The position numbers and the translations under genes were made by a program. Shown here in pieces: positions 46,273 to 54,868 of a DNA stretch of 64,000 nucleotides (position 1 is the first letter of the stretch; each line of letters starts with the position of its first letter). Under the pieces are notes generated by a model. It had not been told where the DNA came from. It did no database searches and saw nothing but the letters and a program-made list of their open reading frames with translations. The DNA comes from Sphingomicrobium nitratireducens (GTDB taxonomy: Bacteria > Pseudomonadota > Alphaproteobacteria > Sphingomonadales > Sphingomonadaceae), in NCBI RefSeq assembly GCF_026157035.1, contig NZ_JANJZA010000001.1, positions 847,001 to 911,000 on the forward strand, written 5' to 3'.

Positions 46273-49110
46273 ATGCGTTTGAACCTTTTGGCTGCGGTCT
46301 CGACCGTGGCGATCGCTCTTGCCGCGCCTATGCCGGCCGCCGCCGAGACGGCGATGACGGCCGCTCAGGTCGCCCAGCTCGAAGTCCCGCCGCTGACCTA
46401 CGAGGAACGCGTGCTCGACAACGGCCTCAAGGTCGTCGCCATCCAGGACGAGACTACGCCCAACGTCTACGTCTCGATGTGGTACGATGTCGGCTCCAAG
46501 CACGATCCTGCGGGCAAGTCCGGGTTCGCGCACCTGTTCGAGCACATCCTCAGCCGCAAGACGGTCAACATCCCCTACGGCGATATTTCGCGCATGGTCG
46601 ACGATGTCGGCGGGTCGCGCAACGCATCGACCTGGTTCGACCGCACCAACTATTTCGAGCTGGTTCCAGCCGAATATCTGGAGCAGATGCTGTGGACCCA
46701 CGCCGAGCGCATGGCACGCCCGGTGATCGACGAGGACGTGTTCAAGGCCGAACGCAACATCGTCCAGGAGGAATATCGCCAGCGCAACATGGCGCCTCCC
46801 TATGGCCGCCTGATCCTCGCTTTGGTCGAGAACGTCTACAACACGCACCCCTATCGCCGCCCGGCGATCGGCAGCCTCGAGGACATCAATTCCTCGACGC
46901 TCGCGGATGCGCGCGCCTTCCACGAGGCCTTCTACGGCCCCGACACCGCGACGCTGATCGTGGCCGGCAATTTCGACAAGGCGCAGCTCGACGCGCTGGT
47001 CGACAAGTATTTCGCCGACATTCCGCGCCGCGCCAACCCGATGTCGCTCGAGATCACCAACGAGGACACCCCACTCGAGGCGCGCCGGATCACGGTGACC
47101 GCGCCAAACGTCCCGCTGCCGATGGTCGTGCGCGCCTGGCGCACTCCGCCGGTGACGGTCGAAAACGGCGCTGCGCTCGAACTGCTCGACACGATCCTGT
47201 CGGCCGGTGACAACAACCGCTTCGATCCCGCGCTGGTGAAGACCGGCATCGCCACCTCGGCGGGCACCGGGATCATCGAGGCGGAACATGGCGGCATCTT
47301 CTACGCGTCGGCCACGGCTGCGGGCGGGCAGGAGATCGAGACGGTCGAGAAGGCGCTCGACGAGACGATCGAGCGCTTCCGCCGCGAGGGGCCGACCGAG
47401 GCCGAGATGGCCGAGGCGCGCAACACGATCCTCAGCTACCGCCTGTCGCTGCGCGAGACGGTCGCGGGCCGTGCCAACGAAATCGGCGAAGCGCTGGTCC
47501 AGTCGGGCGATGCCGAATTCGCCAACAAGCGGCTCGCCGCGATCCTGTCGGCGACCCCGGCGGACGTGCAGGCGGCTGCCCGGTCGCTGATGGGCCCCGA
47601 ACATCGCCTCGACATGCGCTACGTGCAGGGCGAGGGCGATGTGAAGGAGTTCGCCAACCCGGTCCCCCTGCCGACCTTCTCGACGCCGCCGGCGGCACAG
47701 CTTCCCGAACTCGCGCTCAAGCCGGAGGGCGAGCGCGACCCGATCCCGGGTCCGGGCGAGGCCCCGAACGTGCCGCTGCCGGAGTTGGAGCGCGCGACCC
47801 TGTCGAACGGCATCACCATGTATGCGGGCGAGACGGGCAACGTGCCGATCGCCACGATCGGGATCGCATTCAAGGGCGGTTCGGCGCTCGACGGTGCAGC
47901 CAAGGCCGGGCGCGCCGCGCTCGCCGCCTCGATCGCCGAGAAGGGCACGCCGACCCGCAGCGCCGAGCAGATCGCCGCTGCGCTCGAAAGCCTCGGCGCG
48001 ACCATCTCGTCCTCGTCGGGCAATGACGGCAGCTACCTGTTCGTCACCGCGCCTACCGCGACGCTCGAGGAGGCGACCATGATCGCCGCCGACATCGTCA
48101 AGAATGCGAGCTATCCGGAAGAAGAGTTCGAACGCGAGCGCAAGCGCACGATCGACGGCCTAAAGGTTCAGTACAACAATCCCGGCGCGATCGCCGGGAC
48201 GCTGGTGGGCCCCGTCCTCTATGGCGATGCGCCCTACGCAGTAACCAGCGCGGGCACGCCCGAGACGGTCGCCTCGCTGACCCGCCAGGACATGATCGAC
48301 TTCCGCGAGGCCTTCTGGCGTCCGTCCAACGCGACCATCGTCGCCTCGGGCGGGATCGACGCGGGGACGGCGCAGGCGATTGCCGAGAAGGCGTTCGGCG
48401 ACTGGCAGGTCGCGGGCAGCGCGCCGGCCTTCCCCGCCGATCTCGACGGCACCATGCAGCCGCGCCGCACGCTCGTCATCGACATGCCGGGTGTCGGCCA
48501 GGCGGCAGTCTACGCGGTCGCGCGCGGCATGACCGCGAACGATCCGCGCCGCTATGCCGCCGAACTGACCAACGCCGAACTCGGCGGGTCGGGCACCGCG
48601 CGTCTCTACAACGAGATCCGCGCCAAGCGCGCTCTTTCGTATGGCGCCTACAGCTCGGTCGCGCTGCGCCAGGGCGAAGGCTATATCTTCGGCGGAGCCC
48701 AGACCAAGAACGAAAGCGCGGCCGAAGTCGCCAAGATCCTGCTCGAGGAATTCGCCAAGATCGGTAGCGAAGGCGTCAGCGAGGACGTTCTCGACCGCCG
48801 CCGCACGCTGCTGACCGGCCGCTTCGAGCGTGGTCTCCAGTCGAGCGGCGGGTTCGCCAGCACGGTCCTGGGCGCGGTGCTCGACGGGATGAGCCCCGAG
48901 GAAGCGCTGACCTATGCCGAGAAGATCGACAGCGCCGACGCGGCCACCGCGCCTGCGACGCTGGCCGGCTTCATCGATCCGGCGCGCGTGTCGCTGATCA
49001 TCGTCGGCGACGCCGAGAAGTTCATCGAACCGCTGAAAGCGCTGCGTCCGGAAACCGAGGTCATCTCGATCGAGGACATCGACTTCCTGACCGGCAAGCC
49101 CAAGGGCTGA
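46273..49110 (+). CDS. M16 family zinc peptidase with duplicated domain (945 aa)
   Basis: Exported pitrilysin-like protease, two M16 halves in one chain. A signal peptide spans residues 1-23 (ending PAAAE). The inverted zinc motif is H87-L-F-E-H91 in FAHLFEHILSRKT, and the distal Glu is in AERNIVQEEYRQR about 76 residues later, so the N-terminal half is catalytic. The C-terminal half (from about 500) lacks HxxEH and carries the substrate-binding R/Y-type region (AELGGSGTARLYNEIRAKRA, quoted in full at 20). It cleaves short peptides in the periplasm. It sits on the opposite strand between rplA and rplJ. A terminator follows. Confidence 0.93.
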   Translation: MRLNLLAAVSTVAIALAAPMPAAAETAMTAAQVAQLEVPPLTYEERVLDNGLKVVAIQDETTPNVYVSMWYDVGSKHDPAGKSGFAHLFEHILSRKTVNIPYGDISRMVDDVGGSRNASTWFDRTNYFELVPAEYLEQMLWTHAERMARPVIDEDVFKAERNIVQEEYRQRNMAPPYGRLILALVENVYNTHPYRRPAIGSLEDINSSTLADARAFHEAFYGPDTATLIVAGNFDKAQLDALVDKYFADIPRRANPMSLEITNEDTPLEARRITVTAPNVPLPMVVRAWRTPPVTVENGAALELLDTILSAGDNNRFDPALVKTGIATSAGTGIIEAEHGGIFYASATAAGGQEIETVEKALDETIERFRREGPTEAEMAEARNTILSYRLSLRETVAGRANEIGEALVQSGDAEFANKRLAAILSATPADVQAAARSLMGPEHRLDMRYVQGEGDVKEFANPVPLPTFSTPPAAQLPELALKPEGERDPIPGPGEAPNVPLPELERATLSNGITMYAGETGNVPIATIGIAFKGGSALDGAAKAGRAALAASIAEKGTPTRSAEQIAAALESLGATISSSSGNDGSYLFVTAPTATLEEATMIAADIVKNASYPEEEFERERKRTIDGLKVQYNNPGAIAGTLVGPVLYGDAPYAVTSAGTPETVASLTRQDMIDFREAFWRPSNATIVASGGIDAGTAQAIAEKAFGDWQVAGSAPAFPADLDGTMQPRRTLVIDMPGVGQAAVYAVARGMTANDPRRYAAELTNAELGGSGTARLYNEIRAKRALSYGAYSSVALRQGEGYIFGGAQTKNESAAEVAKILLEEFAKIGSEGVSEDVLDRRRTLLTGRFERGLQSSGGFASTVLGAVLDGMSPEEALTYAEKIDSADAATAPATLAGFIDPARVSLIIVGDAEKFIEPLKALRPETEVISIEDIDFLTGKPKG

Positions 49111-49129
49111 TCGGCAGGCATCGAACGGG

Positions 49130-49166
49130 AAAGGGCCGGGGCAGCAACGCTCCGGCCCTTTTCATT
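49130..49166 (+). terminator. Terminator of the M16 gene
   Basis: AAGGGCCGG (49131-49139) pairs with CCGGCCCTT (49152-49160), followed by TTCATTT. 20 bp after the stop codon. Confidence 0.8.
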
Positions 49167-49175
49167 TGCGCCCAT

Positions 49176-49206
49176 GAAAAAGGCCGGGGCGTTGCCGCCC
49201 CGGCCT
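49176..49206 (-). terminator. Terminator of rplKA
   Basis: On the minus strand AGGCCGGGGCG (49206-49196) pairs with CGCCCCGGCCT (49191-49181) around 4 nt, then a run of T. 25 bp after the rplA stop, so rplKA ends here rather than continuing to rplJ. Confidence 0.85.
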
Positions 49207-49230
49207 CTTCATGCCGGAAGTGGCGAAGGC

Positions 49231-49929
49231 TTACGCGCCTTCGACTTCCGCCAGGTCGATCTTGAGGCCCGGGCCCATCGTCGAGGTGATCGCCACCTTC
49301 TTGACGTACTTGCCCTTGGCGCCCGACGGCTTCGCCTTGACGATCGCGCCGACGAAAGCGTCGAAATTCTCGCGGATCGACGCCGCGTCGAAGCTCGCCT
49401 TGCCGATACCGGCATGGACGATGCCCTGCTTCTCGACGCGGAACTGGACTTCACCACCCTTGGCGGCTTCGACCGCCGCGGCGGGGTTCGGGGTGACCGT
49501 GCCAAGCTTCGGGTTCGGCATCAGGCCCTTGGGACCCAGCACCTTGCCGAGGCGACCCACGATGCCCATCATGTCGGGCGTCGCGATGACGCGGTCATAG
49601 TCGAGGTTGCCGGCCTGCATGTCTTCCATGAGGTCCTCGGCACCGACCTTGTCGGCGCCCGCCTTGAGCGCTTCCTCGGCCTTGTCGCCCTTGGCGAACA
49701 CCGCGACCTTGACGTCCTTGCCGGTGCCCTTGGGCAGCGCGACCATGCCGCGGACCATCTGGTCGGCGTGGCGCGGATCGACGCCCAGGTTCATGGCGAT
49801 CTCGACGGTCTCGTCGAACTTGGTGCTGGTCAGCTCCTTGATCAGCGCGATCGCCTCGTCGACGCCGTACAGCTTGTCGGCATCGAGCTTGTCGGCCAGC
49901 ATCTTCTGCTTCTTGGTCAGCTTCGCCAT
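49231..49929 (-). CDS. rplA: 50S ribosomal protein L1 (232 aa)
   Basis: Builds the L1 stalk that moves deacylated tRNA through the E site; also binds its own m[42 protein letters not shown] and TMGPGLKID are diagnostic. The length is normal. It starts 3 bp after the rplK stop. The pair rplK-rplA forms its own transcription unit here, with a promoter candidate upstream and a terminator after it. Confidence 0.98.
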   Translation of the reverse strand: MAKLTKKQKMLADKLDADKLYGVDEAIALIKELTSTKFDETVEIAMNLGVDPRHADQMVRGMVALPKGTGKDVKVAVFAKGDKAEEALKAGADKVGAEDLMEDMQAGNLDYDRVIATPDMMGIVGRLGKVLGPKGLMPNPKLGTVTPNPAAAVEAAKGGEVQFRVEKQGIVHAGIGKASFDAASIRENFDAFVGAIVKAKPSGAKGKYVKKVAITSTMGPGLKIDLAEVEGA

Positions 49930-49932
49930 GGT

Positions 49933-50364
49933 TTAGCCCTCCACCACTTCGAGGCCCATCGCGCGGGCGCTGCCTTCGATGATCTTGGTCGCCGCGTGGA
50001 TGTCGTTGGCGTTGAGATCGGCCATCTTGGTCTCGGCGATCTTCGCGACTTCGCTACGCTTGATGGTGCCGGCCGACGACTTGCCGGGCTCGCTCGAGCC
50101 CTTCTTGAGCTTGGCGGCGCGCTTCAGCAGGAAGCTGGCGGGCGGGGTCTTCATCACGAACGAGAAGCTGCGATCCGCATAGACCGTGATGGTCGTCGGG
50201 ATCGGCATGTTCTTTTCCATGTCCTGCGTGGCGGCGTTGAACGCCTTGCAGAATTCCATGATGTTGACGCCGCGCTGGCCCAGCGCGGGGCCGATCGGCG
50301 GGGAGGGGTTGGCTACGCCCGAGGGCACCTGCAGCTTGATGTAGCCGGTAATCTTCTTGGCCAT
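49933..50364 (-). CDS. rplK: 50S ribosomal protein L11 (143 aa)
   Basis: GTPase-centre protein needed for RelA activation and thiopeptide binding. [36 protein letters not shown] and [16 protein letters not shown] are invariant. The length is standard. GAAAGAAAGGAA precedes the ATG. A promoter candidate lies 130 bp upstream. Normally it follows nusG directly; here 3.4 kb of opposite-strand genes separate them. Confidence 0.98.
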   Translation of the reverse strand: MAKKITGYIKLQVPSGVANPSPPIGPALGQRGVNIMEFCKAFNAATQDMEKNMPIPTTITVYADRSFSFVMKTPPASFLLKRAAKLKKGSSEPGKSSAGTIKRSEVAKIAETKMADLNANDIHAATKIIEGSARAMGLEVVEG

Positions 50365-50710
50365 GCCAGAAGTTCCTTTCTTTCATCCTGTCGCCCCGCA
50401 TTGCGGCAGGGCTCTGACTAAGCGGTACGAACGGCGTGCCCGAAGGCGCGCCTCCCGCGCGAATGCCTTCCGCGAGGGAAGACGAGCGGCCCCCTAGCGA
50501 ATCCAAGCCTCTGGCGCAACAGCGCTTTTCTTGGACCGTCCCTTGTTCTCCCCTTGGAAGCCGTTGTCCCACCCAAGCACCAGGCGTTCGGCCATTCTCC
50601 AGCCGCCCGCGCGGTCGACGGGAAATTCGGCATTGACTAGGCGAGGGCCGCTCACGACTTCCTCGACTATAAACCGGTCGTTTACCATTTTTCCGCTAGC
50701 GTGAGCGGTG
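50365..50710. other. rplK leader and region before the sulfotransferase operon
   Basis: 346 bp between divergent genes. The minus-strand side carries the rplK promoter candidate at 50492-50519 and a leader of about 120 nt. The plus-strand side has an AT-rich patch (CTATAAA at 50667-50673), 37 bp before the sulfotransferase operon, which may be its -10; I cannot place a good -35. No RNA gene recognised. Confidence 0.45.
50492..50519 (-). promoter_or_regulatory. rplKA promoter candidate
   Basis: On the minus strand TTGCGC (50519-50514), 16 nt, CTAGGG (50497-50492). One of the four block promoters of the split secE-rpoC series. Confidence 0.6.
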
Positions 50711-52048
50711 ATGGAAAAGACCTCAGTCATGGACCGCGTCGCCAAGATGTCGGCGATCGTCGCGCTGGCTGCGCTTTCGGGCGTTGCCGGCGCGGCCGGC
50801 AACCCTGTTTTCGCGGGACTGCTCGAACAGGCGGAAACGGTCTACAGCGTGGTCGATACCCAGCTGCGCGATCATCCTGAAATGCTGATCGAGCGGACCT
50901 ACGACGGCGAGGGCGTCATCACGCTGGCCAAGGACGAAGTCGAGCCTGGCCCGACGCTGATCCAAGGCCTGTTTCCGGGCGGCGCGCAGATCCGCCTGAT
51001 CGATGCCGAGGGCCGCGAGCTGCATCGCTGGGACGCCGACTTCTTCCGCATCTTTCCCGATGCCGAGGAGTTCATCCCCGCGCACCGCATCCCGGCGTCG
51101 AAGAACCATTATTTCATCCAGGGCATGGCGCCGCTCAGGGACGGGTCGATCGTGCTCAATTTCGGGCATCTGGGTGCGGCGCGGCTCGATCGCTGCTCGC
51201 AGCCCGTGTGGCGCCTGAGGAAACCCGCGCACCACGCGGTGACCGCCAATCCGGACGGCACCTACTGGATCCCGAGCCACAAGCCGATCAACGAGACGCC
51301 CGCCATCTTCCTGCCCGACGGGGTCACCAAGGAGGATGTCGAGAAGCGCAGCCACCATACCTATTTCCACGATACCGTCATGCTGCTCGGCGCCGACGGC
51401 AAGGTGCTGCGCGAATTCTCGCTGATGGAGGCGGTCTACGAGGCCGGCCTCGAGAATGCGATGTTCGACAGCGCGCGCTCCAATTTCGCCGACCTCACGC
51501 ACCTCAACGAGATCGAGGTCGTCACTCCCGAACTCGCCGCCAGGATCGACGGCGTCGAAGCGGGCGACCTCCTTTTGTCGCTGCGCGATTTTCACATGAT
51601 CGTCATCATGGACAAGGACACCGGCAAGATCCTGTGGAACCGCGAGGGGCCGTGGGTGATGCAGCACGATCCGGACATCATGGCCGACGGCACGATCGAG
51701 CTCTTCAACAATCGCCCCGGCACCTACGGCAACCGCAAGCCCGGCAGCCAGATCGTGCGCTTCGACCCTGCCAGCGGGAAGACGGAGAAGTTGTTCCCCA
51801 AGGGACAGGACGATTATTTTTCGTCCGAGATCATGGGCGCGCACCAGCTGCTCGCCAACGGCAATCGCCTTATCACCGAATCAATGCAGGGCCGCATGCT
51901 CGAGGTGACCGAGACGGGCAAGGTCGTGTGGGATTACCGCCTGCCTTTCGACGACACCTATAGTTCGCTAATCTCCCTCGGCATTCGCCTGCCGTCGGAT
52001 TTCTACGAAGGAGTGGACCTCAAATGTCCCAACGCAAACTTCAGCTGA
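50711..52048 (+). CDS. Arylsulfotransferase (ASST) family protein (445 aa)
   Basis: Six-bladed propeller sulfotransferase family that moves sulfate between aryl or other acceptors without PAPS. MQHDPDIMADGTIELFNN (about residues 316-333) and MGAHQLLANGNRLI (about 375-388) match the family's QHD and AH..NGN elements; the His there is the candidate sulfate carrier. The N-terminal 35 residues include a hydrophobic stretch, so it is anchored or exported. ATG at 50711; a GTG one codon earlier is possible. The next gene overlaps its end by 25 bp. It is the first gene of a four-gene unit that ends in a PAPS-type sulfotransferase. Confidence 0.78.
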   Translation: MEKTSVMDRVAKMSAIVALAALSGVAGAAGNPVFAGLLEQAETVYSVVDTQLRDHPEMLIERTYDGEGVITLAKDEVEPGPTLIQGLFPGGAQIRLIDAEGRELHRWDADFFRIFPDAEEFIPAHRIPASKNHYFIQGMAPLRDGSIVLNFGHLGAARLDRCSQPVWRLRKPAHHAVTANPDGTYWIPSHKPINETPAIFLPDGVTKEDVEKRSHHTYFHDTVMLLGADGKVLREFSLMEAVYEAGLENAMFDSARSNFADLTHLNEIEVVTPELAARIDGVEAGDLLLSLRDFHMIVIMDKDTGKILWNREGPWVMQHDPDIMADGTIELFNNRPGTYGNRKPGSQIVRFDPASGKTEKLFPKGQDDYFSSEIMGAHQLLANGNRLITESMQGRMLEVTETGKVVWDYRLPFDDTYSSLISLGIRLPSDFYEGVDLKCPNANFS

Positions 52049-52269
52049 TGACGGCGCTGGTCCTCGCGGCCACCGTTCTTCCCGCCCCGGCGCATGCCTA
52101 TATGGGCGTCGGCGCGGGCCTGAGCGCGCTCGGCTCGACCTTGAGCTTCCTCGGCATTCTGCTGCTGATGCTGTTCGGCTTCGTCTGGTACCCGGTCAAG
52201 CGCATGCTCAAGCGCGTGCGCGCCAAGTCCGACGACACGGTCGTCGCGGCGGAGGCAGGCGAGGAATGA
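52024..52269 (+). CDS. Small exported/membrane protein (81 aa)
   Basis: A signal peptide spans residues 1-25 (PAPAHA), then YMGVGAGLSALGSTLSF runs into one TM helix (LGILLLMLFGFVWYPV) and a basic-acidic cytosolic tail. GAAGGAG lies 9 nt before the ATG, inside the end of the ASST gene, showing it is truly translated. Its stop overlaps the next ATG (ATGA). I recall similar Y-x-G-x-GAGL mini-proteins beside phosphatase- and sulfotransferase-like genes elsewhere. Function unknown; perhaps a membrane partner of the ASST. Confidence 0.75.
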   Translation: MSQRKLQLMTALVLAATVLPAPAHAYMGVGAGLSALGSTLSFLGILLLMLFGFVWYPVKRMLKRVRAKSDDTVVAAEAGEE

Positions 52270-52652
52270 GCCTCCTCGCGGCCTATGTCGCGAGTTGCCT
52301 CCTCCTTGTGGTGGCGGCCGAACGGCTGCGCATCATCCCGCTGACCCGTACGCTCCTCGCCCGGATGCGCGAGGCATTCGCCGTCCTGCGCTCGACGATG
52401 AGCGACGAGGAGAAGGAGAAGGCGGTGCAGCGCGCCGCGCTTCAGCTTCTGATCCGAACGGTCACGCTTTCGCTGGCGCTGGTCGTGGTCTTCGGCGCGG
52501 CTGCCGCTCCCGTCATCCTCGGGGACGTGCGCGGCTGGTTCAGCCCGACCGAATTCCTTTCCTTCACGATCCATCCTCTCGTGGTGGTCGGCACGATTGC
52601 CGTCGCCGCTGCGCCCTGGGCGTGGCGCAAGGTTGCACGGAGGGCTGCCTGA
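52266..52652 (+). CDS. Membrane protein of unknown function (128 aa)
   Basis: Three hydrophobic segments (about residues 2-18, 66-85, 103-120) around a charged helix (STMSDEEKEKAVQRAALQLL). I recognise no family. It is coupled on both sides: its ATG overlaps the stop of the 81-aa gene, and its TGA overlaps the ATG of the sulfotransferase by one base. Strict coupling argues for a complex or a shared membrane route in the same pathway. Confidence 0.72.
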   Translation: MSLLAAYVASCLLLVVAAERLRIIPLTRTLLARMREAFAVLRSTMSDEEKEKAVQRAALQLLIRTVTLSLALVVVFGAAAAPVILGDVRGWFSPTEFLSFTIHPLVVVGTIAVAAAPWAWRKVARRAA

Positions 52653-53719
52653 TGGCGCTCGAGGATTATGGCTGGGCGGACCGCATGGTCCACAAGCTCG
52701 CCTTCGGCTCGACCATGCCGCAGCAGGTGCTGCTCGACATGGAGCGAAAGCGCTACGGCAAGGCGATCGCCGAGCAGCCGGTCACCGCGCCCATCTTCAT
52801 CACCGCGCCCGCGCGTGCCGGCACGACCATCCTCCTCGAGATCCTGAGCCGTCATCCCGCCGTGGTCACGCATACACACCGCGACATGCCCTTCATTCTC
52901 TCGCCGATCGTGTGGCGGGGGATGACGCGCCGGTTCCAAGTGCGGCAGGACAAGAAAGAGCGCTCGCACGGCGACGGCATCATGGTCGACGTCGACAGTC
53001 CGGAAGCCTTCGAGGAAGTGCTGTGGCTGCGCGGGCAGGCCAACCATTATCACCCCGAGGGTATCAAGCCGTGGGAACGGCTGCCCGACGCCTTTGCCGA
53101 GAGACTGCGCGATCATATGCGCGCGCTGATCGTCTCGCGCGCGGGCAAGCCCGATCCGACCCGACGCTACGTATCCAAGAACAATGCCAACATCGCACGG
53201 CTCGACGCGCTCGCGGAAACTTTCCCGGACGCGCTTTTCGTGGTCCCGCTGCGCGCGCCAATTGATCATGCGCGCTCGCTCCTCAAGCAGCATCGCGCCG
53301 CGATCGCCTCGCATGGCGCCCATGAATTCGCGCGCGACTACGCCGCGCAGATCGGCCATTTCGAATTCGGCAAGGTACACCGCCCGATCCTGTTTCCCGG
53401 CATGCATGCGGCCGCAAGGGCGCACGCCACCACGACGATCGACTACTGGCTGCACTACTGGATTTGCGCCTACCGCTTTCTCGAAGGGCAGCACCATGCG
53501 CGCTTTCTCGACATGGCGCGCTTCACCGCAGGGAAACCGGTCGCAGCGCTGCTCGCGCATCTCGGCCTTTCGCCCGATGCGGACACGGTCGCGCAAGGCG
53601 AGATGCTGCTCCGCCCGATGAGCGAATATGGCGACGACATGGGCGCAAGCCCCGCGCTCCTCGAGGAGGCGGGGGCGCTGTTCGAGCGATTGAGGAATTC
53701 GCCGGCCTGCCTGCTGTAG
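52652..53719 (+). CDS. PAPS-dependent-type sulfotransferase (355 aa)
   Basis: Sulfotransferase fold with a P-loop-like 5'-phosphosulfate loop, ITAPARAGTTILLEIL (about residues 49-64). The 3'-phosphate part is VPLRAPIDHARSLLKQH (about 196-212), with Arg and Ser at the expected places. Sulfates a hydroxyl on a lipid, carbohydrate or small molecule, with PAPS as donor. It is last in the four-gene unit. The ATG overlaps the upstream stop. No cys genes for PAPS synthesis are near, so PAPS would come from general metabolism. It ends 15 bp from the convergent nusG stop. Confidence 0.82.
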   Translation: MALEDYGWADRMVHKLAFGSTMPQQVLLDMERKRYGKAIAEQPVTAPIFITAPARAGTTILLEILSRHPAVVTHTHRDMPFILSPIVWRGMTRRFQVRQDKKERSHGDGIMVDVDSPEAFEEVLWLRGQANHYHPEGIKPWERLPDAFAERLRDHMRALIVSRAGKPDPTRRYVSKNNANIARLDALAETFPDALFVVPLRAPIDHARSLLKQHRAAIASHGAHEFARDYAAQIGHFEFGKVHRPILFPGMHAAARAHATTTIDYWLHYWICAYRFLEGQHHARFLDMARFTAGKPVAALLAHLGLSPDADTVAQGEMLLRPMSEYGDDMGASPALLEEAGALFERLRNSPACLL

Positions 53720-53734
53720 GCGAGGCCGACGCGA

Positions 53735-54271
53735 TTACTTGACGAGTTCGACCTGGTCGAATTCGAGTTCGACCGGCGTGGCGCGACCGAAGATCGACAC
53801 CGACACCTTGACGCGGCCACGGTCGAAATCGAGTTCCTCGACGATGCCGTTGAAGCTCGCGAACGGGCCTTCGAGCACCTTGACGTTGTCGCCGATCTCG
53901 TAGTCGACGCTGATCGTGACCTTGGGCGCATCCGCGGTCTCGTCCTTGGTGTCGAGCATGCGGTTGGCCTGCGCGTCGGGGATCGGCTGCGGCTTGCCGT
54001 TGGGACCAAGGAAGCCGGTCACCTTCGGCGTGTTCTTGACGAGGTGGAACACGTCGTCGGTCATGGTCAGCTTGGCGAGCACGTAGCCCGGCATGAACTT
54101 GCGCTCGGTCTGGACCTTCTTGCCGCGCTTGATCTCGGTGATCGTCTCGGTCGGCACTTCGACCGCTTCGACCGCGTCCTCGAGGCCGAGGCGCTTGGCT
54201 TCGGACAGCACGGCTTCCTTCACCTTGTTCTCGAAACCGGAATAAGCGTGGATGATGTACCAGCGGGCCAT
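53735..54271 (-). CDS. nusG: Transcription termination/antitermination factor NusG (178 aa)
   Basis: Binds RNA polymerase and links it to Rho or ribosomes. The NGN domain has RWYIIHAYSGFENKVKEA and KFMPGYVLAKL; the KOW domain has GDNVKVLEGPFASFNGIV. The length is normal for alphaproteobacteria. It follows secE by 22 bp. The secE-nusG unit ends here and runs into the convergent sulfotransferase gene, not into rplK. Confidence 0.98.
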   Translation of the reverse strand: MARWYIIHAYSGFENKVKEAVLSEAKRLGLEDAVEAVEVPTETITEIKRGKKVQTERKFMPGYVLAKLTMTDDVFHLVKNTPKVTGFLGPNGKPQPIPDAQANRMLDTKDETADAPKVTISVDYEIGDNVKVLEGPFASFNGIVEELDFDRGRVKVSVSIFGRATPVELEFDQVELVK

Positions 54272-54293
54272 TTCAGAAATTCTCCTGGGACGA

Positions 54294-54491
54294 TCAGCCG
54301 AGCAGGCCGACGAGGAACTGGACGATCGCGCTGAACAGCGAATCGGTACCGAGGAAGAAGATCGCGAGAATGCTGGTCATGATCAGCACCATGATCGCGG
54401 TGGTGACGGTTTCCTTGCGCGTCGGCCAGACCACTTTCGAGGTCTCGGAGCGCACCTGCCTGATGAATTCGCCGGGGGTTACCTTGGCCAC
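54294..54491 (-). CDS. secE: Preprotein translocase subunit SecE (65 aa)
   Basis: Minimal one-TM SecE clamp of the SecYEG channel. VTPGEFIRQVRSETSKVVWP is the conserved amphipathic helix, then one TM (AIMVLIMTSILAIFF). I chose the GTG at 54491 (VAKVTPG): the family begins here and the open frame upstream has no homology. The AGAGG signal is rather distant (11 nt). It is transcribed after tRNA-Trp. Confidence 0.94.
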   Translation of the reverse strand: MAKVTPGEFIRQVRSETSKVVWPTRKETVTTAIMVLIMTSILAIFFLGTDSLFSAIVQFLVGLLG

Positions 54492-54732
54492 TGTCTTCAA
54501 TCCTCTTCGCGTCGCGGCTTTCGGGTAGGAGCTTTCCCCCGCCGCCGGCCGGTGCCGGTGTCGGGGAGCATGAACACCCATGTCCGCATGGGGTCGCGAT
54601 GTAGCGGCGCGACCGGCGCTTTGCAAGAGACGGAAACGCGATTGCAGGCCCCTCGTGCCTGCAGCTTCCCGACTTTCTGGCAGCCTGCCGACGCAGCGCG
54701 AAAAGTGCGCTGCGACCGGCGGCGAAACGGCC

Positions 54733-54808
54733 TGGCAGGGGCAGCAGGATTCGAACCCGCGACCCTCGGTTTTGGAGACCGATGCTCTACCAGCTGAGCT
54801 ATGCCCCT
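54733..54808 (-). tRNA. tRNA-Trp (anticodon CCA)
   Basis: Minus strand: the acceptor AGGGGCA pairs with TGCCCCT, with G discriminator and encoded CCA. The anticodon stem TCGGT/ACCGA encloses CTCCAAA, giving anticodon CCA. The D arm has AGCTCAGCTGGTAGAGC, the T arm GGTTCGAATCC. It is in the classical place ahead of secE-nusG, 241 bp before secE. Confidence 0.97.
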
Positions 54809-54822
54809 AGGCCGAGGCGCGG

Positions 54823-54850
54823 GACTAGCCGCGCGCCTGCGACGATGCAA
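54823..54850 (-). promoter_or_regulatory. tRNA-Trp / secE-nusG promoter
   Basis: On the minus strand TTGCAT (54850-54845), 16 nt, CTAGTC (54828-54823), 14 bp before the tRNA 5' end. It is the fourth block promoter of the series. Confidence 0.65.
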
Positions 54851-54868
54851 GTCCTTTGAGGGTCGGAC

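Noticed and set aside
50494-50802. Possible small minus-strand gene upstream of rplK (product containing GWRMAERLVLGWDNGF)
   Set aside because: It overlaps the start of the ASST gene and the rplK promoter, has no ribosome binding site and no recognisable family.
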